This document shows, piece by piece, positions 6,618 through 17,781 of a stretch of 64,000 nucleotides of DNA (the first letter of the stretch is position 1; every line of letters starts with the position of its first letter). The DNA lies in NCBI GenBank assembly GCA_016874095.1, contig VGVH01000001.1, positions 186,001-250,000 on the forward strand. The letters run 5' to 3'. The notes below the pieces were generated by a model that saw only the letters and a list, made by a program, of their open reading frames with translations, was not told the DNA's origin and did not search any database. The DNA comes from Gammaproteobacteria bacterium (GTDB lineage Bacteria > Pseudomonadota > Gammaproteobacteria > Steroidobacterales > GCA-2729495). The translations under genes were made by a program, and so were the position numbers.

Positions 6618-9383
6618 ATGTCCGCCACGCCGCCGAACGATCTCACCAGCTTGCACCCGACCGCGCTCCCGAGCGAGCGCCGAGAGGACATCGCCTTCGC
6701 AGAGAAGGACGCGCAGCTGCGCCGCGATGTACACGAGCTTGGCGTGGTCGTCGGCGAGTTGCTGCGCGAGCAATGCGGCGCGGATCTGTACGCGACAGTC
6801 GAGCGCGCCAGGCTGGCGGCGATCGGCCGGCGCGACGGCAACCTCGAGGCGAGCGCGGAGCTCGACACGATCATGCGCAGCTTCGGCGTGGACGCGGCAC
6901 GCGACTTCATCCGCGCGTTCTCGACCTACTTCCAGGTGGTGAACACGGCGGAGCAGGTGCACCGCATCCGCCGTCGCCGCGACTACCAGAAGGCGGCTTC
7001 GGTGCGCCAGCCGGGCAGCGCCGAGGAGGCTGTCTTCCGCCTGCGGGACTCGGGCCTGGACCTCGCCGCAACCCGCAAGTTGCTCGGCTCGCTGCGCATC
7101 GTGCCGGTGTTCAGCGCGCATCCGACGGCGCCGACGCGCCGCACCATCCTGCGCCGGCAGCAGTCGATCGTGCGCCGGCTGATCGACATGCAGAACCCGG
7201 TGCTCACGCCCGCCGAATGGGCCGCCGCACTGGACGCGATCCGCACGGAAGTCACCGCGATCTGGCAGACGGAGGAGACGCCGTCGGAGGCGCGCACCGT
7301 ATTCGACGAGCTCGAACACGCCCTCTTCTTCCTCACCGACGTCATCTACCGCGTCATTCCGGCTTTCTACGAGGGCATCGATCGCGCGCTGAAGGCTGCC
7401 TGGGGCAGCGGGCTGGACGATCCCCCGCCGACGATCCTCCGCTTCGCCTCCTGGATCGGCGGCGACATGGACGGCCACCCGGAGATCACCGCGCGCACGC
7501 TGCGCGACGTCCTTGCCCGCCAGCGCACACTGATACTGAATCTCTATCACTCCGAGTGTCGCGATCTCTCGAGCAAGCTTTCGCAGAGCACGGCCCGCGT
7601 AGTCGTGGACAGCGCCGTGCACGAACGCATCCACGCCTACTCCGGCCATTTCGGCAAGGACCTGGGCTCGGTGCCGTTGCGTCACCGTGACATGCCCTAC
7701 CGCGTGCTGCTGCGGCTGATGATGGCGCGCCTGCAGGCGACTCACGACGACGGCGGGTTCCCGTACGAGTCGGCGGGTGAGTTCCTCGCCGACGTGCGGC
7801 TCATTGCTGCCAGCCTGGCGAAGAACAAGGGCCAGAATGCCGGTCTCTTCGCCGTGCGCCGGCTGATGCGGCGAATCGAGACCTTCGGCTTCCACTTCGT
7901 GAGCCTGGACCTGAAGCAGAACGCGCTGACCATCCGCGCCGTCGTGGGCAGCTGCCTCGGCGACGACGCCTGGCTGGAACGCACGCCGGAGCAACGCGCC
8001 GAGCGCATCCGCGAAGCGTTGCGGCGGAACGAATCGCCGCGCGAGGATCTCGACAACGAGTCGAAGCGCGCGCTGTCCGTGTTCCAGGCTATCGCCTTCT
8101 GCCGGCGCAAGTACGGGCGCCGCGCGATCGGCCCCTTCATCGTGAGCATGAGCCACGGCGTGGACGATCTCCTGTCCGTCCTGCTGCTCGGCCGCTGGGG
8201 CGACCTGCGCGGGCCCGGCGGTGGCGTGCCGCTCGACATCACGCCACTGTTCGAGACGACCGAGGATCTCGCCAACGCGCACGGCACCATGCGCCAGCTC
8301 CTGCAGGATCCGATCTACTGGGAGCACCTCGGCAAGCGCGCCCGACGCCAGATCATCATGGTCGGTTACTCCGACAGCAACAAGGATGGCGGCCTTGCCG
8401 CAGCGCGCTGGCTGCTGAAGCAGACGCAGTCGGCGCTGATCCAGGTGCTGGACGACGCCGGCGTCGAATTCACGGTCTTCCACGGCCGCGGCGGCACGAT
8501 CAGCCGCGGCGGCGGCAAGACGCATGCGGCCGTGCTGGGGTCGCCGCCTGGCGCGGTGCGCGGGCGGCTGCGGGCCATCGAGCAGGGTGAGCTCGTGAGC
8601 ACGAAGTACGGCGTGCGCGGCATCGCCATGCGCACCCTGGAGCAGGCCATGGGATCGGTGGCGCTCGCGAGCATCCCCGAGGCGCAGAAACCCGAACGCG
8701 CGCAATGGCACGAGATCATGGAGGTGCTCACCCGCGCGAGCCGCGATCACTACAAGTCGCTGGTCTATGACTCGCCGGGCTTCTACGGCTACTTCCGCGC
8801 CACCACACCCGTCGACGTGATCGAGCGCATGCAGTCACGCCAGGGCCTGGAACTGCAGGCGCACGACACCATCGACAACCTGCGCGGCGTGCCCTGGGCA
8901 TCGGCCTGGACCCAGAGCCGCAACATCCTGCCCGGCTGGTACGGCTTCGGCACGGGCATGCGTGCGGTCGTGTCGCAGTTCGGCATGGAGGCCGTGCGAG
9001 AGATGGCGTACGAGTGGAATTTCTTCCGGGCCCTGCTCGGCGACGTGGAGCTCGTGCTCGGCAAGGCGGACATGGCGATCGCAGCGCGGTACTCCGTGCT
9101 GGCGGGCGACCTGCATGCCCGCTTCTTCGGCCAGATCCGTGACGAATTCACGTTGTGCATCCAGCAACTGCTCGGCGTGCGCAACCAGCAGGTACTGCAC
9201 CAGTTCAACGACACGCTGCGCCGCTCGATCCGTCTGCGCAACCCCTACGTCGATCCGATGAACCTGCTGCAGATCGAGCTGCTCGGGCGCTGGCGCCAGG
9301 GCGGCCACAACGACGAGGCGCTGTACCAGGCGCTGGTGGGCAGCATCCACGGCATTTCGCGCGCCCTGCAGGACGCGGGCTGA
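6618..9383 (+). CDS. ppc: Phosphoenolpyruvate carboxylase, divergent type
   Basis: PEPC adds bicarbonate to PEP to give oxaloacetate, refilling the TCA cycle. At 921 residues it has full family length. Visible motifs are VFSAHPTAPTRRT (catalytic His; most enzymes have TAHPTE), WIGGDMDGHPEIT, GYSDSNKDGG, the FHGRGGTISRGGGKTH loop and RNPYVDPMNLLQIELL near the C-terminus. The last residues are QDAG rather than the usual QNTG. ATG start at 6618. It is divergent from the RNR-like gene and its stop overlaps the start of the next gene by one base. Confidence 0.93.
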   Translation: MSATPPNDLTSLHPTALPSERREDIAFAEKDAQLRRDVHELGVVVGELLREQCGADLYATVERARLAAIGRRDGNLEASAELDTIMRSFGVDAARDFIRAFSTYFQVVNTAEQVHRIRRRRDYQKAASVRQPGSAEEAVFRLRDSGLDLAATRKLLGSLRIVPVFSAHPTAPTRRTILRRQQSIVRRLIDMQNPVLTPAEWAAALDAIRTEVTAIWQTEETPSEARTVFDELEHALFFLTDVIYRVIPAFYEGIDRALKAAWGSGLDDPPPTILRFASWIGGDMDGHPEITARTLRDVLARQRTLILNLYHSECRDLSSKLSQSTARVVVDSAVHERIHAYSGHFGKDLGSVPLRHRDMPYRVLLRLMMARLQATHDDGGFPYESAGEFLADVRLIAASLAKNKGQNAGLFAVRRLMRRIETFGFHFVSLDLKQNALTIRAVVGSCLGDDAWLERTPEQRAERIREALRRNESPREDLDNESKRALSVFQAIAFCRRKYGRRAIGPFIVSMSHGVDDLLSVLLLGRWGDLRGPGGGVPLDITPLFETTEDLANAHGTMRQLLQDPIYWEHLGKRARRQIIMVGYSDSNKDGGLAAARWLLKQTQSALIQVLDDAGVEFTVFHGRGGTISRGGGKTHAAVLGSPPGAVRGRLRAIEQGELVSTKYGVRGIAMRTLEQAMGSVALASIPEAQKPERAQWHEIMEVLTRASRDHYKSLVYDSPGFYGYFRATTPVDVIERMQSRQGLELQAHDTIDNLRGVPWASAWTQSRNILPGWYGFGTGMRAVVSQFGMEAVREMAYEWNFFRALLGDVELVLGKADMAIAARYSVLAGDLHARFFGQIRDEFTLCIQQLLGVRNQQVLHQFNDTLRRSIRLRNPYVDPMNLLQIELLGRWRQGGHNDEALYQALVGSIHGISRALQDAG

Positions 9384-10390
9384 TGTCCGGCTCGGCGCCG
9401 GCGGCGGTGTTCCTCGACTACGAGACCATCCACCCCGTCGATCTCGACGGCAGCGTTCTGACGCGACTGCTGCCGGACATGGTGGTCTACCCCGATACGC
9501 CGCATGAATTGCTCGTCGAGCGCATCGGCGACGCCGGGATCGTGTTGCTCAACAAGGTGGAGCTGACCCGGGAAATCATAGGAAAGTGCCCGCGGCTGCG
9601 GCTCATCTGCCTCGCCGCGACCGGCGTGGACAACGTGGACGTCGCGGCAGCGAAGGAGCGCGGCATCGGCGTCGTCAACATCCGCAACTACTGCGCGCCC
9701 TCGGTGGTGCAGCACGTGTTCGCGCTGCTGCTCGCGCTCAACCAGCGCCTGCGCGAGTACGACGAGCTGCTGGCCGGCGGCGCCTGGGAGCAGTCCACCG
9801 GCTTCTGCGTTGTCGACTACCCGTTCCGCGAGCTGCAGGGCCTGACACTCGGGATAGTGGGCCTCGGAAACCTGGGTCGCAGGGTGGCAGAAGTGGCGCA
9901 GGCATTCGGCATGCGTGTGATCGCGGGGCAGCGTCCCTATTCGCTCGAGAGCTCGGGTGCATGCACGACGGGCCCGGACGGGATCGAGCGTGCTCTCTTT
10001 GCGGATCTGCTCGCGCAATCCCATGTGATCAGCCTGCATTGTCCGCTGACGGCCGAGACCCGCGGGCTCATCAATGCAACGACGCTCAGCCTGATGCAGC
10101 CCGGCGCGCTTCTCATCAATACCGCCCGCGGCGCGCTGATCGTTCCGGACGCACTGATCGAGGCGCTTCGCTCAGGCCGTCTCGGCGGCGCCGGCATCGA
10201 CGTACTCGAGCGGGAACCGCCGGTCCATGGCCACCCTTTCCTCGACGTGTCGTTGCGCAATCTCATCGTGACGCCTCACATGGCATGGGCTGCCCGTGAA
10301 TCCAGGCAGCGCGCGCTGGACGAAATGGCCCTCAACGTCCGGGATTTCCTCGCCGGCGGTCAGCGCAACCGGGTAGACCTGGGAGTTTGA
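9383..10390 (+). CDS. D-2-hydroxyacid dehydrogenase (glycerate dehydrogenase-like)
   Basis: A 335-residue NAD(P)-dependent oxidoreductase. The Rossmann motif is LGIVGLGNLGRRVAEVAQAFG. Catalytic segments are NTARGALIVPDALIEAL (Arg), the IDVLEREPP Glu loop and the VTPHMAW His. The N-terminal half includes ATGVDNVDVAAAKERGIGVVNI and SVVQHVFALLLAL. It resembles HprA-type hydroxypyruvate/glycerate dehydrogenases, but the exact substrate is uncertain. The start ATG at 9383 uses the A of the ppc stop codon (TGATG), so the two are translationally coupled. Confidence 0.85.
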   Translation: MSGSAPAAVFLDYETIHPVDLDGSVLTRLLPDMVVYPDTPHELLVERIGDAGIVLLNKVELTREIIGKCPRLRLICLAATGVDNVDVAAAKERGIGVVNIRNYCAPSVVQHVFALLLALNQRLREYDELLAGGAWEQSTGFCVVDYPFRELQGLTLGIVGLGNLGRRVAEVAQAFGMRVIAGQRPYSLESSGACTTGPDGIERALFADLLAQSHVISLHCPLTAETRGLINATTLSLMQPGALLINTARGALIVPDALIEALRSGRLGGAGIDVLEREPPVHGHPFLDVSLRNLIVTPHMAWAARESRQRALDEMALNVRDFLAGGQRNRVDLGV

Positions 10391-10392
10391 AC

Positions 10393-11139
10393 ATGCTGTC
10401 TCTGCTGTTTCTGGCCTACGCCGTCATTCACATAGGCATCTGGATCTGGGGCTGGAAGCTCTGGAGCGAGACCGGGCGACCGGTGTCGCTGCTGCTGGTC
10501 CTGGTCGGCGGGACGCTACTCTTCTACGACAACCTGCGCATCGGCATGGGGCGCTTCATCGGCGAGGGCGACCTGCTGTACGCGCTGTCGACGCCGGCCT
10601 TCGCCTGGCACTGGTCGATGCTGCCGCTGCTCGTGATCGCGGCGGGCTCGGTAACACGCCAGGCGGACCTCGGCTGGGCAAGGAGCCGCTTCGCGATGGG
10701 CGCCTTCTGCCTAGTCGCGGTCGCGCTCAGCATCCACGACATCCCGAAGATCTTCTCGATGCAGCTCTACCCGGCCTGTCTCGCCGACACCCTGCGCTAC
10801 ACCACCGCCGTGTCGGAGTTCCAGGTCTGCCCGGGCGGCACGGTGATCGCGCAGACCGCGGGAGCGGAAGCGGCGCTGGTGGCGATCATCACCAACATCA
10901 TCGTTCTCGGCGTCGGCATCGCGCTGTGGATCCGGCGCCGCTGGCCGTGGATGGCTGGGGGCGCGGGTGTGATGTTCATCTGCGCCGGCGCATTCGCCGG
11001 TTCGCCCTGGTCGCTGCCGATCGCCAACTTCGGCGAGATCTGCATCACCCTCGGCCTCATCCTCACCTGCGCGCACTTCGCGAGGCTGGCGCAGGGACCG
11101 CGCAAGTCACCCGCGCAGGCGATGCGCCAGGCAGCGTGA
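10393..11139 (+). CDS. Multi-pass membrane protein of unknown function
   Basis: A 248-residue protein with about seven hydrophobic segments, starting with MLSLLFLAYAVIHIGIWIWG. It carries charged and aromatic residues in loops (FYDNLRIGMGRF) and a short loop with two cysteines (YPACLADTL, FQVCPGG). I do not recognise a family. An in-frame TTG at 10387 would overlap the preceding stop, but ATG at 10393 is preferred. Its end overlaps the chrA start in GTGA, so it is in the same transcription unit as chrA. Confidence 0.7.
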   Translation: MLSLLFLAYAVIHIGIWIWGWKLWSETGRPVSLLLVLVGGTLLFYDNLRIGMGRFIGEGDLLYALSTPAFAWHWSMLPLLVIAAGSVTRQADLGWARSRFAMGAFCLVAVALSIHDIPKIFSMQLYPACLADTLRYTTAVSEFQVCPGGTVIAQTAGAEAALVAIITNIIVLGVGIALWIRRRWPWMAGGAGVMFICAGAFAGSPWSLPIANFGEICITLGLILTCAHFARLAQGPRKSPAQAMRQAA

Positions 11140-12446
11140 TCCCGCGCCGCGAAGCGCTGGCATTCTGGTTCCGGCTCGGCTGCATCGGCTTCGGCGGGCC
11201 GGCCGGGCAGATCGCGATCCTGCACGACGAGCTGGTCGATCGGCGTCGCTGGATTTCGGAAGGGCGCTTCGCGCACGCGCTCAACTACTGCATGCTGCTG
11301 CCCGGACCCGAAGCGCAACAGCTGGCGACCTATCTCGGCTGGCTGATGCACGGCACCTGGGGCGGCGTCGCGGCGGGACTCCTGTTCATCCTGCCCGGCA
11401 TGGCGCTGATCGTCGGTCTCGCCTGGACCTATCTCATCTTCGCCGACACGGGGTGGATGGCCGCGGTCCTGAGCGGCGTAAAGCCCGCGGTGGTCGCGAT
11501 CGTCGCGGCAGCGGCCTGGCGTATCGGCTCGCGCGCGCTGCGTACGCCGCTGCTCGCGGCGATCGCCGCTGCCTCACTCGCCTGCGGCCTCGCAGGGGTG
11601 CCGTTCCCGATGGTAATCGCCGCAGCTGCGCTGCTCGGCTATGCCGCCGGACGCTGGTGGCCGGCGCAGGTCGGTGCCGGAGCCGGGCATGCCACTGCGG
11701 CCAGCGCAGGCCCACCGGCACTGATCGACGACGACACGCCCCTGCCCGCGCACGCGACTTCCCGGTCCGGCGGGCTCTGGCGAGTCACGGCCGTCGTGTT
11801 TTCCGTCTGGGTGATCGCGCTGGGCGCCTGCATCGCCTTGTCGACCGGCTTTGCGCAGATGGGCCTTTTCTTCACCCAGGCCGCGCTTCTCACCTTCGGC
11901 GGCGCCTACGCGGTGCTGCCCTACGTGTACGACGCGGCGGTCGAGCGCTTCCAGTGGCTCGGCGCGGGGCAGATGATGGACGGCCTCGCGCTCGGCGAGA
12001 CCACGCCGGGGCCGCTGATCCTCGTGGTGACCTTCGTCGGCTTCCTTGGCGGCTGGCAGCAGGCCATGCTCGGGCCGGGCAGCGAAGCGGCCGCCGCGCT
12101 TGTCGGCGCCATCGTCGCGACCTTCTTCACCTTCCTGCCGTCATTCCTGTTCATCCTGGCAGGCGCGCCATTCGTGGAGGCGACGCGCAGGCAGCCGGCC
12201 CTCGCCGCGCCGCTGGCGGCGATCACTGCCGCTGTCGTCGGCGTTATCGCGGATCTCGGCGTCAACTTCGCCCGCCATGCCTTCTGGCCGGATGGGGCGG
12301 CCGGAAACGCGAACGCCATCGCGGTGGCGATGGCGTTGGTCGCGTGGGTCGCGCTCGTCCGCTTTCGCGTGAGCGTGCCCTGGATCGTGCTGGCGGCTGG
12401 CCTCGTCGGCCTGGCGCTGTCAGCTGTCGTAGGCTGGAACCGGTAG
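11136..12446 (+). CDS. chrA: ChrA-family chromate transporter
   Basis: A 436-residue inner-membrane protein with two homologous CHR halves. The first opens FWFRLGCIGFGGPAGQIAILH with LNYCMLLPGPEAQQLATYLGW. The second has LFFTQAALLTFGGAYAVLPYV and GLALGETTPGPLILVVTFVGF. These FGGP/LPGPEA and FGGAYA/TPGPL pairs are the family signatures. Members export chromate, although many homologues have no proven role in resistance. The start is GTG at 11136, overlapping the preceding stop. The gene ends tail-to-tail against a broken pseudopilin gene, whose frame runs antisense through the chrA 3' end. Confidence 0.9.
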   Translation: MIPRREALAFWFRLGCIGFGGPAGQIAILHDELVDRRRWISEGRFAHALNYCMLLPGPEAQQLATYLGWLMHGTWGGVAAGLLFILPGMALIVGLAWTYLIFADTGWMAAVLSGVKPAVVAIVAAAAWRIGSRALRTPLLAAIAAASLACGLAGVPFPMVIAAAALLGYAAGRWWPAQVGAGAGHATAASAGPPALIDDDTPLPAHATSRSGGLWRVTAVVFSVWVIALGACIALSTGFAQMGLFFTQAALLTFGGAYAVLPYVYDAAVERFQWLGAGQMMDGLALGETTPGPLILVVTFVGFLGGWQQAMLGPGSEAAAALVGAIVATFFTFLPSFLFILAGAPFVEATRRQPALAAPLAAITAAVVGVIADLGVNFARHAFWPDGAAGNANAIAVAMALVAWVALVRFRVSVPWIVLAAGLVGLALSAVVGWNR

Positions 12447-12929
12447 GCGATGTCGCCGGTGACCGCGCCGAAGACGACGACGTGGCCGCTGATGCCGTAG
12501 AGGCCCTGCTCGAAGCCCACCAGGCCGCCGAAGGCATGCGCCGGCTGCTGGTAGCTCCCGGCCGTGGCGTCGACCGGGCCCTTGATGAAGCCCGCGCCGC
12601 GCAGGTGCTTCCAGACCTTGCGCGATTCCTGCGTGTTGTTGGTGCTGTTCCAGCCACCCTGGACCGTGCCGTTGCCGTTGCCGTTGTCGGCGGCCGTCCA
12701 GGTGCCGGGGAAGCGGGTCGAGGCGGCGGGGTCGTCGCCCGGCAACACGCCGTAGCGGTCCTGGTAGGAGAGGATCGCGGCGGAGATCCCCTTGAAGTCG
12801 TTCTCCACCTTGCTGATCCTGGCGTTGGTGATCATTTCCTGACCCTTCAACACCCAGCCGATCAGCAGGCCGATGATGACCAGCACGATCGCGATTTCGA
12901 CCAGCGTAAAACTTTTTTTGATTACGCAT
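12430..12929 (-). pseudogene. Type IV pilin-like/pseudopilin gene, frameshifted and 3'-truncated
   Basis: The protein has a prepilin N-methylation segment, KKSFTLVEIAIVLVIIGLLIG, followed by VLKGQEMITNARISKVENDF and a globular part with DRYGVLPGDDPAA and NGNGNGTVQGGW. The natural start ATG at 12929 reads MRNQ and then enters the wrong frame at an A7 tract (12913-12919). With six A the product would be MRNQKSFTLVEIAIV, a textbook prepilin. At the other end, homology stops near YRFQP where the chrA stop lies, and the frame runs on about 500 nt antisense to chrA. Both defects suggest a dead gene; slippage at A7 is an alternative for the first. Confidence 0.75.
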
Positions 12930-13172
12930 GACGCCCGACCCCATTCCGCGGAAATTTCGTTCCTGCAGTCTGCGTGACGGCTGGCGGCCGTTTTGTAAAA
13001 CCGGTCACACCTTGACAAGTGTGCTGCGAAGCGCTTTGCGGTCATGGAAGCCTGGTTTCGTCAGCTTCGTCACTCGCGTCCGATTGGCGCGGGTCATCTG
13101 TCACTCCGGAGAGTGGCTGAGTTCACAGTTCCGGACTTATGCAAAGCGCTCATCGCCGCTACAGTAAGCAGC

Positions 13173-13862
13173 ATGATGATCGCCTTCGGCCGCTTCCTGG
13201 AGCTGAGCCTGCCTGCGGCCAACGTGCTCGAGTCGCTCGGCTTCTACCGCAGTCTCGGTTTCGCCGAGTGCGCGACAGGCGACATCCGCCGCTGGCACTA
13301 CGCGGTGGTGACCGATGGCCAGGTGTGCATCGGGCTGCATGGCGCGGGCGTGGAGGAGCCGACGCTGTCATTCGTGCGACCGGGGCTGGCGCCGCATGTC
13401 GCGGAACTGGCACAGCGCGGCCACGACATCGAATGGCAGCAGCTGGGCCCTGACGATTTCCACGAAGCCGCGCTGCGCGCGCCCGACGGCCATCTCATCC
13501 GCATGATGGAGGCGCGTACCTTCTCCCCCGGCGAGCCGCCGGCGACCGGCCCGCTCGGCGCGATGGGCACCGAGGTCGCCATCCACTGCCGCGACTTCTC
13601 CACAGCAGCCGGCTACTACGAGTCGGCAGGCTTTCTGCCACTGGAGCCGGGCGCTGCGCTTTCCCGACGCCTGCAGGCGCCGGGCCTGGTCATCGCCCTC
13701 AGCGAGGGAGCAGGGCCCGCCGGCTGCGCACTGCGCTTTCGCTGCAGGGATCCGGACAGGACTGCTCAGGACCTTAAGTCACGGGATTTCCTGGTCAGAT
13801 CTGGACCTGGTGGATTCGAGCTGCGTGCACCGGAAGGGACACGTCTCCTGCTCGAAGGCTGA
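13173..13862 (+). CDS. VOC (glyoxalase/bleomycin-resistance fold) protein
   Basis: A 229-residue protein made of two VOC-like modules. The first opens FGRFLELSLPAANVLESLGFYRSLGF with RAPDGHLIRMMEA at its end. The second opens GTEVAIHCRDFSTAAGYYESAGF and ends ELRAPEGTRLLLEG. The fold is used for small-molecule dioxygenation, isomerisation or sequestration, and the metal ligands are not convincing, so the function is open. ATG at 13173 is preferred; a second ATG follows directly. It is divergent from the pseudopilin remnant and convergent with the NmrA-like gene. Confidence 0.8.
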   Translation: MMIAFGRFLELSLPAANVLESLGFYRSLGFAECATGDIRRWHYAVVTDGQVCIGLHGAGVEEPTLSFVRPGLAPHVAELAQRGHDIEWQQLGPDDFHEAALRAPDGHLIRMMEARTFSPGEPPATGPLGAMGTEVAIHCRDFSTAAGYYESAGFLPLEPGAALSRRLQAPGLVIALSEGAGPAGCALRFRCRDPDRTAQDLKSRDFLVRSGPGGFELRAPEGTRLLLEG

Positions 13863-13888
13863 TCGGCGCGGCCTGCGCCTGACGCCGT

Positions 13889-14761
13889 TCAGCGCCGGCG
13901 CGCCCGGCAGTCCTCCAGCATCGCCCGCAGCGATTTCGGCGGGCGGCCCGCTGCGGCCTCGAAGTGCGAAGGCAGGTCGAAGTGCCCTTTCCGCATCGCC
14001 TGGAAGCAGCCGGTGAGCATGCGGGCGACATCCATGCCGCGGTGGGGCATCAGTCGCATGAAGCGCTCGATGCTGGCCTCATCGCTCATCGGCTCGTAGC
14101 GCACGGCGAAACCGAACACTTCGTTCGCCTGCCGCACGAGTTCCGCCTGTGAGACGCAGTCGCCGGTGAGGTTGTAGGTCTTTCCCTCGTGTCCACCGGT
14201 CACCGCCACCTTCGCCGTGGCGTAGGCCAGCTCGTCGATCGTGAGATAGGACGCGCGCCCGTCGCCGCCCGGATTCGAGTACACGGCGCCCTCGGCGCCG
14301 GCCGCGAAGATGTGGACGATGTCGAGGTCGAGATACAGGGCATTGCGCAGCACCGTCCAGGCGAGGCCGGATGAGCGCAGCACCGCTTCAGTGTCACGGT
14401 TGATCTGCTGGGTCGGGAAATACAGCGTGCTCTCGTCGGACTCGCTCGCGATGCTGGAGAACACCAGCCGTGACACGCCAGCCTCACGCGCAGCGGCCAT
14501 CACGTTGCGATGGAGCGCGACCCGATCGGTACCGCTCACGACCGGCGCGGAGATCATGACGACGGTATGCACGCCGCGCAGTGCCACCGTCATGTCGGCG
14601 ACGGAGGCGTAGTCGGCGCGGCGCACGTCCACGCCCGTTGTCCTCAGGCGTGCGGGATCGCGCACGACTGCAACGGTGTCGGCCGGCGGATGCAGCCCCC
14701 CTAAGTGCGCGAGCACGGCATGGCCCAGCCGCCCGGAGGCGGCGGTCACGGCGATGGACAC
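13889..14761 (-). CDS. NmrA-like NAD(P)H-dependent reductase (QorB-like)
   Basis: A 290-residue atypical short-chain dehydrogenase. The N-terminal nucleotide-binding segment is SIAVTAASGRLGHAVLAHLGG, followed by VAVVRDPARL, VVMISAP, LVFSSIASESDES and a C-terminal substrate part with YNLTGDCVSQAELVRQANEVFG. This matches the QorB/NmrA group of quinone reductases or redox sensors. The start is GTG at 14761, 13 nt downstream of the acs stop, with AGGGA upstream. The frame stays open into acs, but that is antisense-like sequence. It is probably co-transcribed with acs. Confidence 0.82.
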   Translation of the reverse strand: MSIAVTAASGRLGHAVLAHLGGLHPPADTVAVVRDPARLRTTGVDVRRADYASVADMTVALRGVHTVVMISAPVVSGTDRVALHRNVMAAAREAGVSRLVFSSIASESDESTLYFPTQQINRDTEAVLRSSGLAWTVLRNALYLDLDIVHIFAAGAEGAVYSNPGGDGRASYLTIDELAYATAKVAVTGGHEGKTYNLTGDCVSQAELVRQANEVFGFAVRYEPMSDEASIERFMRLMPHRGMDVARMLTGCFQAMRKGHFDLPSHFEAAAGRPPKSLRAMLEDCRARRR

Positions 14762-14774
14762 GTGAAGTCCCTTT

Positions 14775-16751
<1,977 letters not shown>

Positions 16752-16844
16752 GGCGACATCCCGCGATGATCAGTGGGCCATGATTGGGGAGCGGGGGGTG
16801 GGATGTAAAGAAGTCAGTCCCGGCTCCACTGGGCATGAGTGGGT

Positions 16845-16872
16845 CGGGTCGCGGCTTGCGCCGCTCCTACGG
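16845..16872. repeat. REP-like palindrome
   Basis: GGTCGCGGCTTGCGCCGCTCCTAC, with a GCGGC/GCCGC stem (16851-16855 and 16860-16864), resembles extragenic REP elements common in pseudomonads and xanthomonads (GGTCGCGGC...GCCGCTCCTAC). It sits between the divergent start of acs and the 3' end of the exonuclease gene. I see no gene in the surrounding 142 nt. Confidence 0.5.
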
Positions 16873-16893
16873 AAGCGTCAGTGAATTTCGGGG

Positions 16894-17781
16894 TCAGGCG
16901 ACTGCGGAAATTCTTCGAGCCTGCCGCCTGAGTCCCTCGCCGAAGCCGGCGCTGTCATAAAGTGTCCCGAGACTGTCCAGGTCGGGCGGGCGGCGGCGCA
17001 GTTCGGGTTCGCCGTGCGCGACCGGGGCGTCGTAGCGTACGCGGGTCAGCTGCTGGGCGACGTCGACCTCGCCGCGATACTCGATGAGCTTGTCAGGCAG
17101 CGTCGCGGCCGCGCGGATGCCGAGCTTCTTCACGCCGTCCAGGTTCGCGTAGATGTCGGCGACCGTCGGGTAGTGCCTCAGCAGGGTCGAAGCCGTCTTG
17201 GGCCCCACGCCACGGACGCCCTTGATGTTGTCGACCGCGTCGCCGGTGAGCGCGAGGAAGTCGGCAATCTGCTCGGCGTTTACGCCGTAGACCTCCGGCA
17301 CCTGCTCATAGGTCACGCGGCGGCCCGTCGGGTAGTCCCAGAGCGCATCACCCTTTTTCAGAACCTGGGCGAGATCCTTGTCGCGGGTCAGTATCGTGAC
17401 CATATGCCCGTGGGAGCGCATGCGCGCGGCGAGTGTCGCGATCAGATCGTCGGCCTCGAAAGCGATATCGGCGCAGTCGGCTAGCCCCAGTGCCCGCGTC
17501 ACCGCCCGGCACCGCTCGAACTGGAGCTTGAGCTCCGGCGGCGCGGACTCGCGGTTCGCTTTGTACGCGGGGTAGATCGCCGTGCGCACACAGTGCTCAC
17601 CGCGGTTCTCGTCGAACGCAACCGCGACGTACTCGGGCTTCAGCTCCTCGAGGAAGTCCCCGAGGAAGCGGCAAAACCCGTAGAGCGCATTCACGGGATT
17701 GCGGTCGGGATCGACCATGTCGTCCGGGATCGAATACCACGCCCGGAAGACGAATACGCTGGCGTCGATCAGGTAGACCAA
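16894..17781 (-). CDS. 5'-3' exonuclease (PolA N-terminal/Xni-like FEN)
   Basis: A 295-residue flap-endonuclease-type protein resembling the N-terminal domain of DNA polymerase I without the polymerase. Acidic metal-binding motifs are visible: VYLIDASVFVFRAW, YVAVAFDE, AFEADDLIATLA, TRDKDLAQVL and LTGDAVDNIKGVRGVGPKTA (helix-hairpin-helix). It likely removes RNA primers or flaps. The only start that keeps VYLIDAS is TTG at 17781, which lies inside an arm of a palindromic element. This suggests that the element replaced the original 5' end. Confidence 0.85.
   Translation of the reverse strand: MVYLIDASVFVFRAWYSIPDDMVDPDRNPVNALYGFCRFLGDFLEELKPEYVAVAFDENRGEHCVRTAIYPAYKANRESAPPELKLQFERCRAVTRALGLADCADIAFEADDLIATLAARMRSHGHMVTILTRDKDLAQVLKKGDALWDYPTGRRVTYEQVPEVYGVNAEQIADFLALTGDAVDNIKGVRGVGPKTASTLLRHYPTVADIYANLDGVKKLGIRAAATLPDKLIEYRGEVDVAQQLTRVRYDAPVAHGEPELRRRPPDLDSLGTLYDSAGFGEGLRRQARRISAVA

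Noticed and set aside
6417-8750. 777-codon open frame antisense to ppc
   Set aside because: It is the mirror of a confidently assigned PEPC in high-GC DNA; its Arg/His/Glu-rich composition and lack of domains mark it as a shadow.
11921-12430. C-terminal extension of the pseudopilin frame antisense to chrA
   Set aside because: It carries Pro/Ala/Arg-rich sequence unlike any pilin and coincides with the coding strand of chrA; treated as read-through after truncation.
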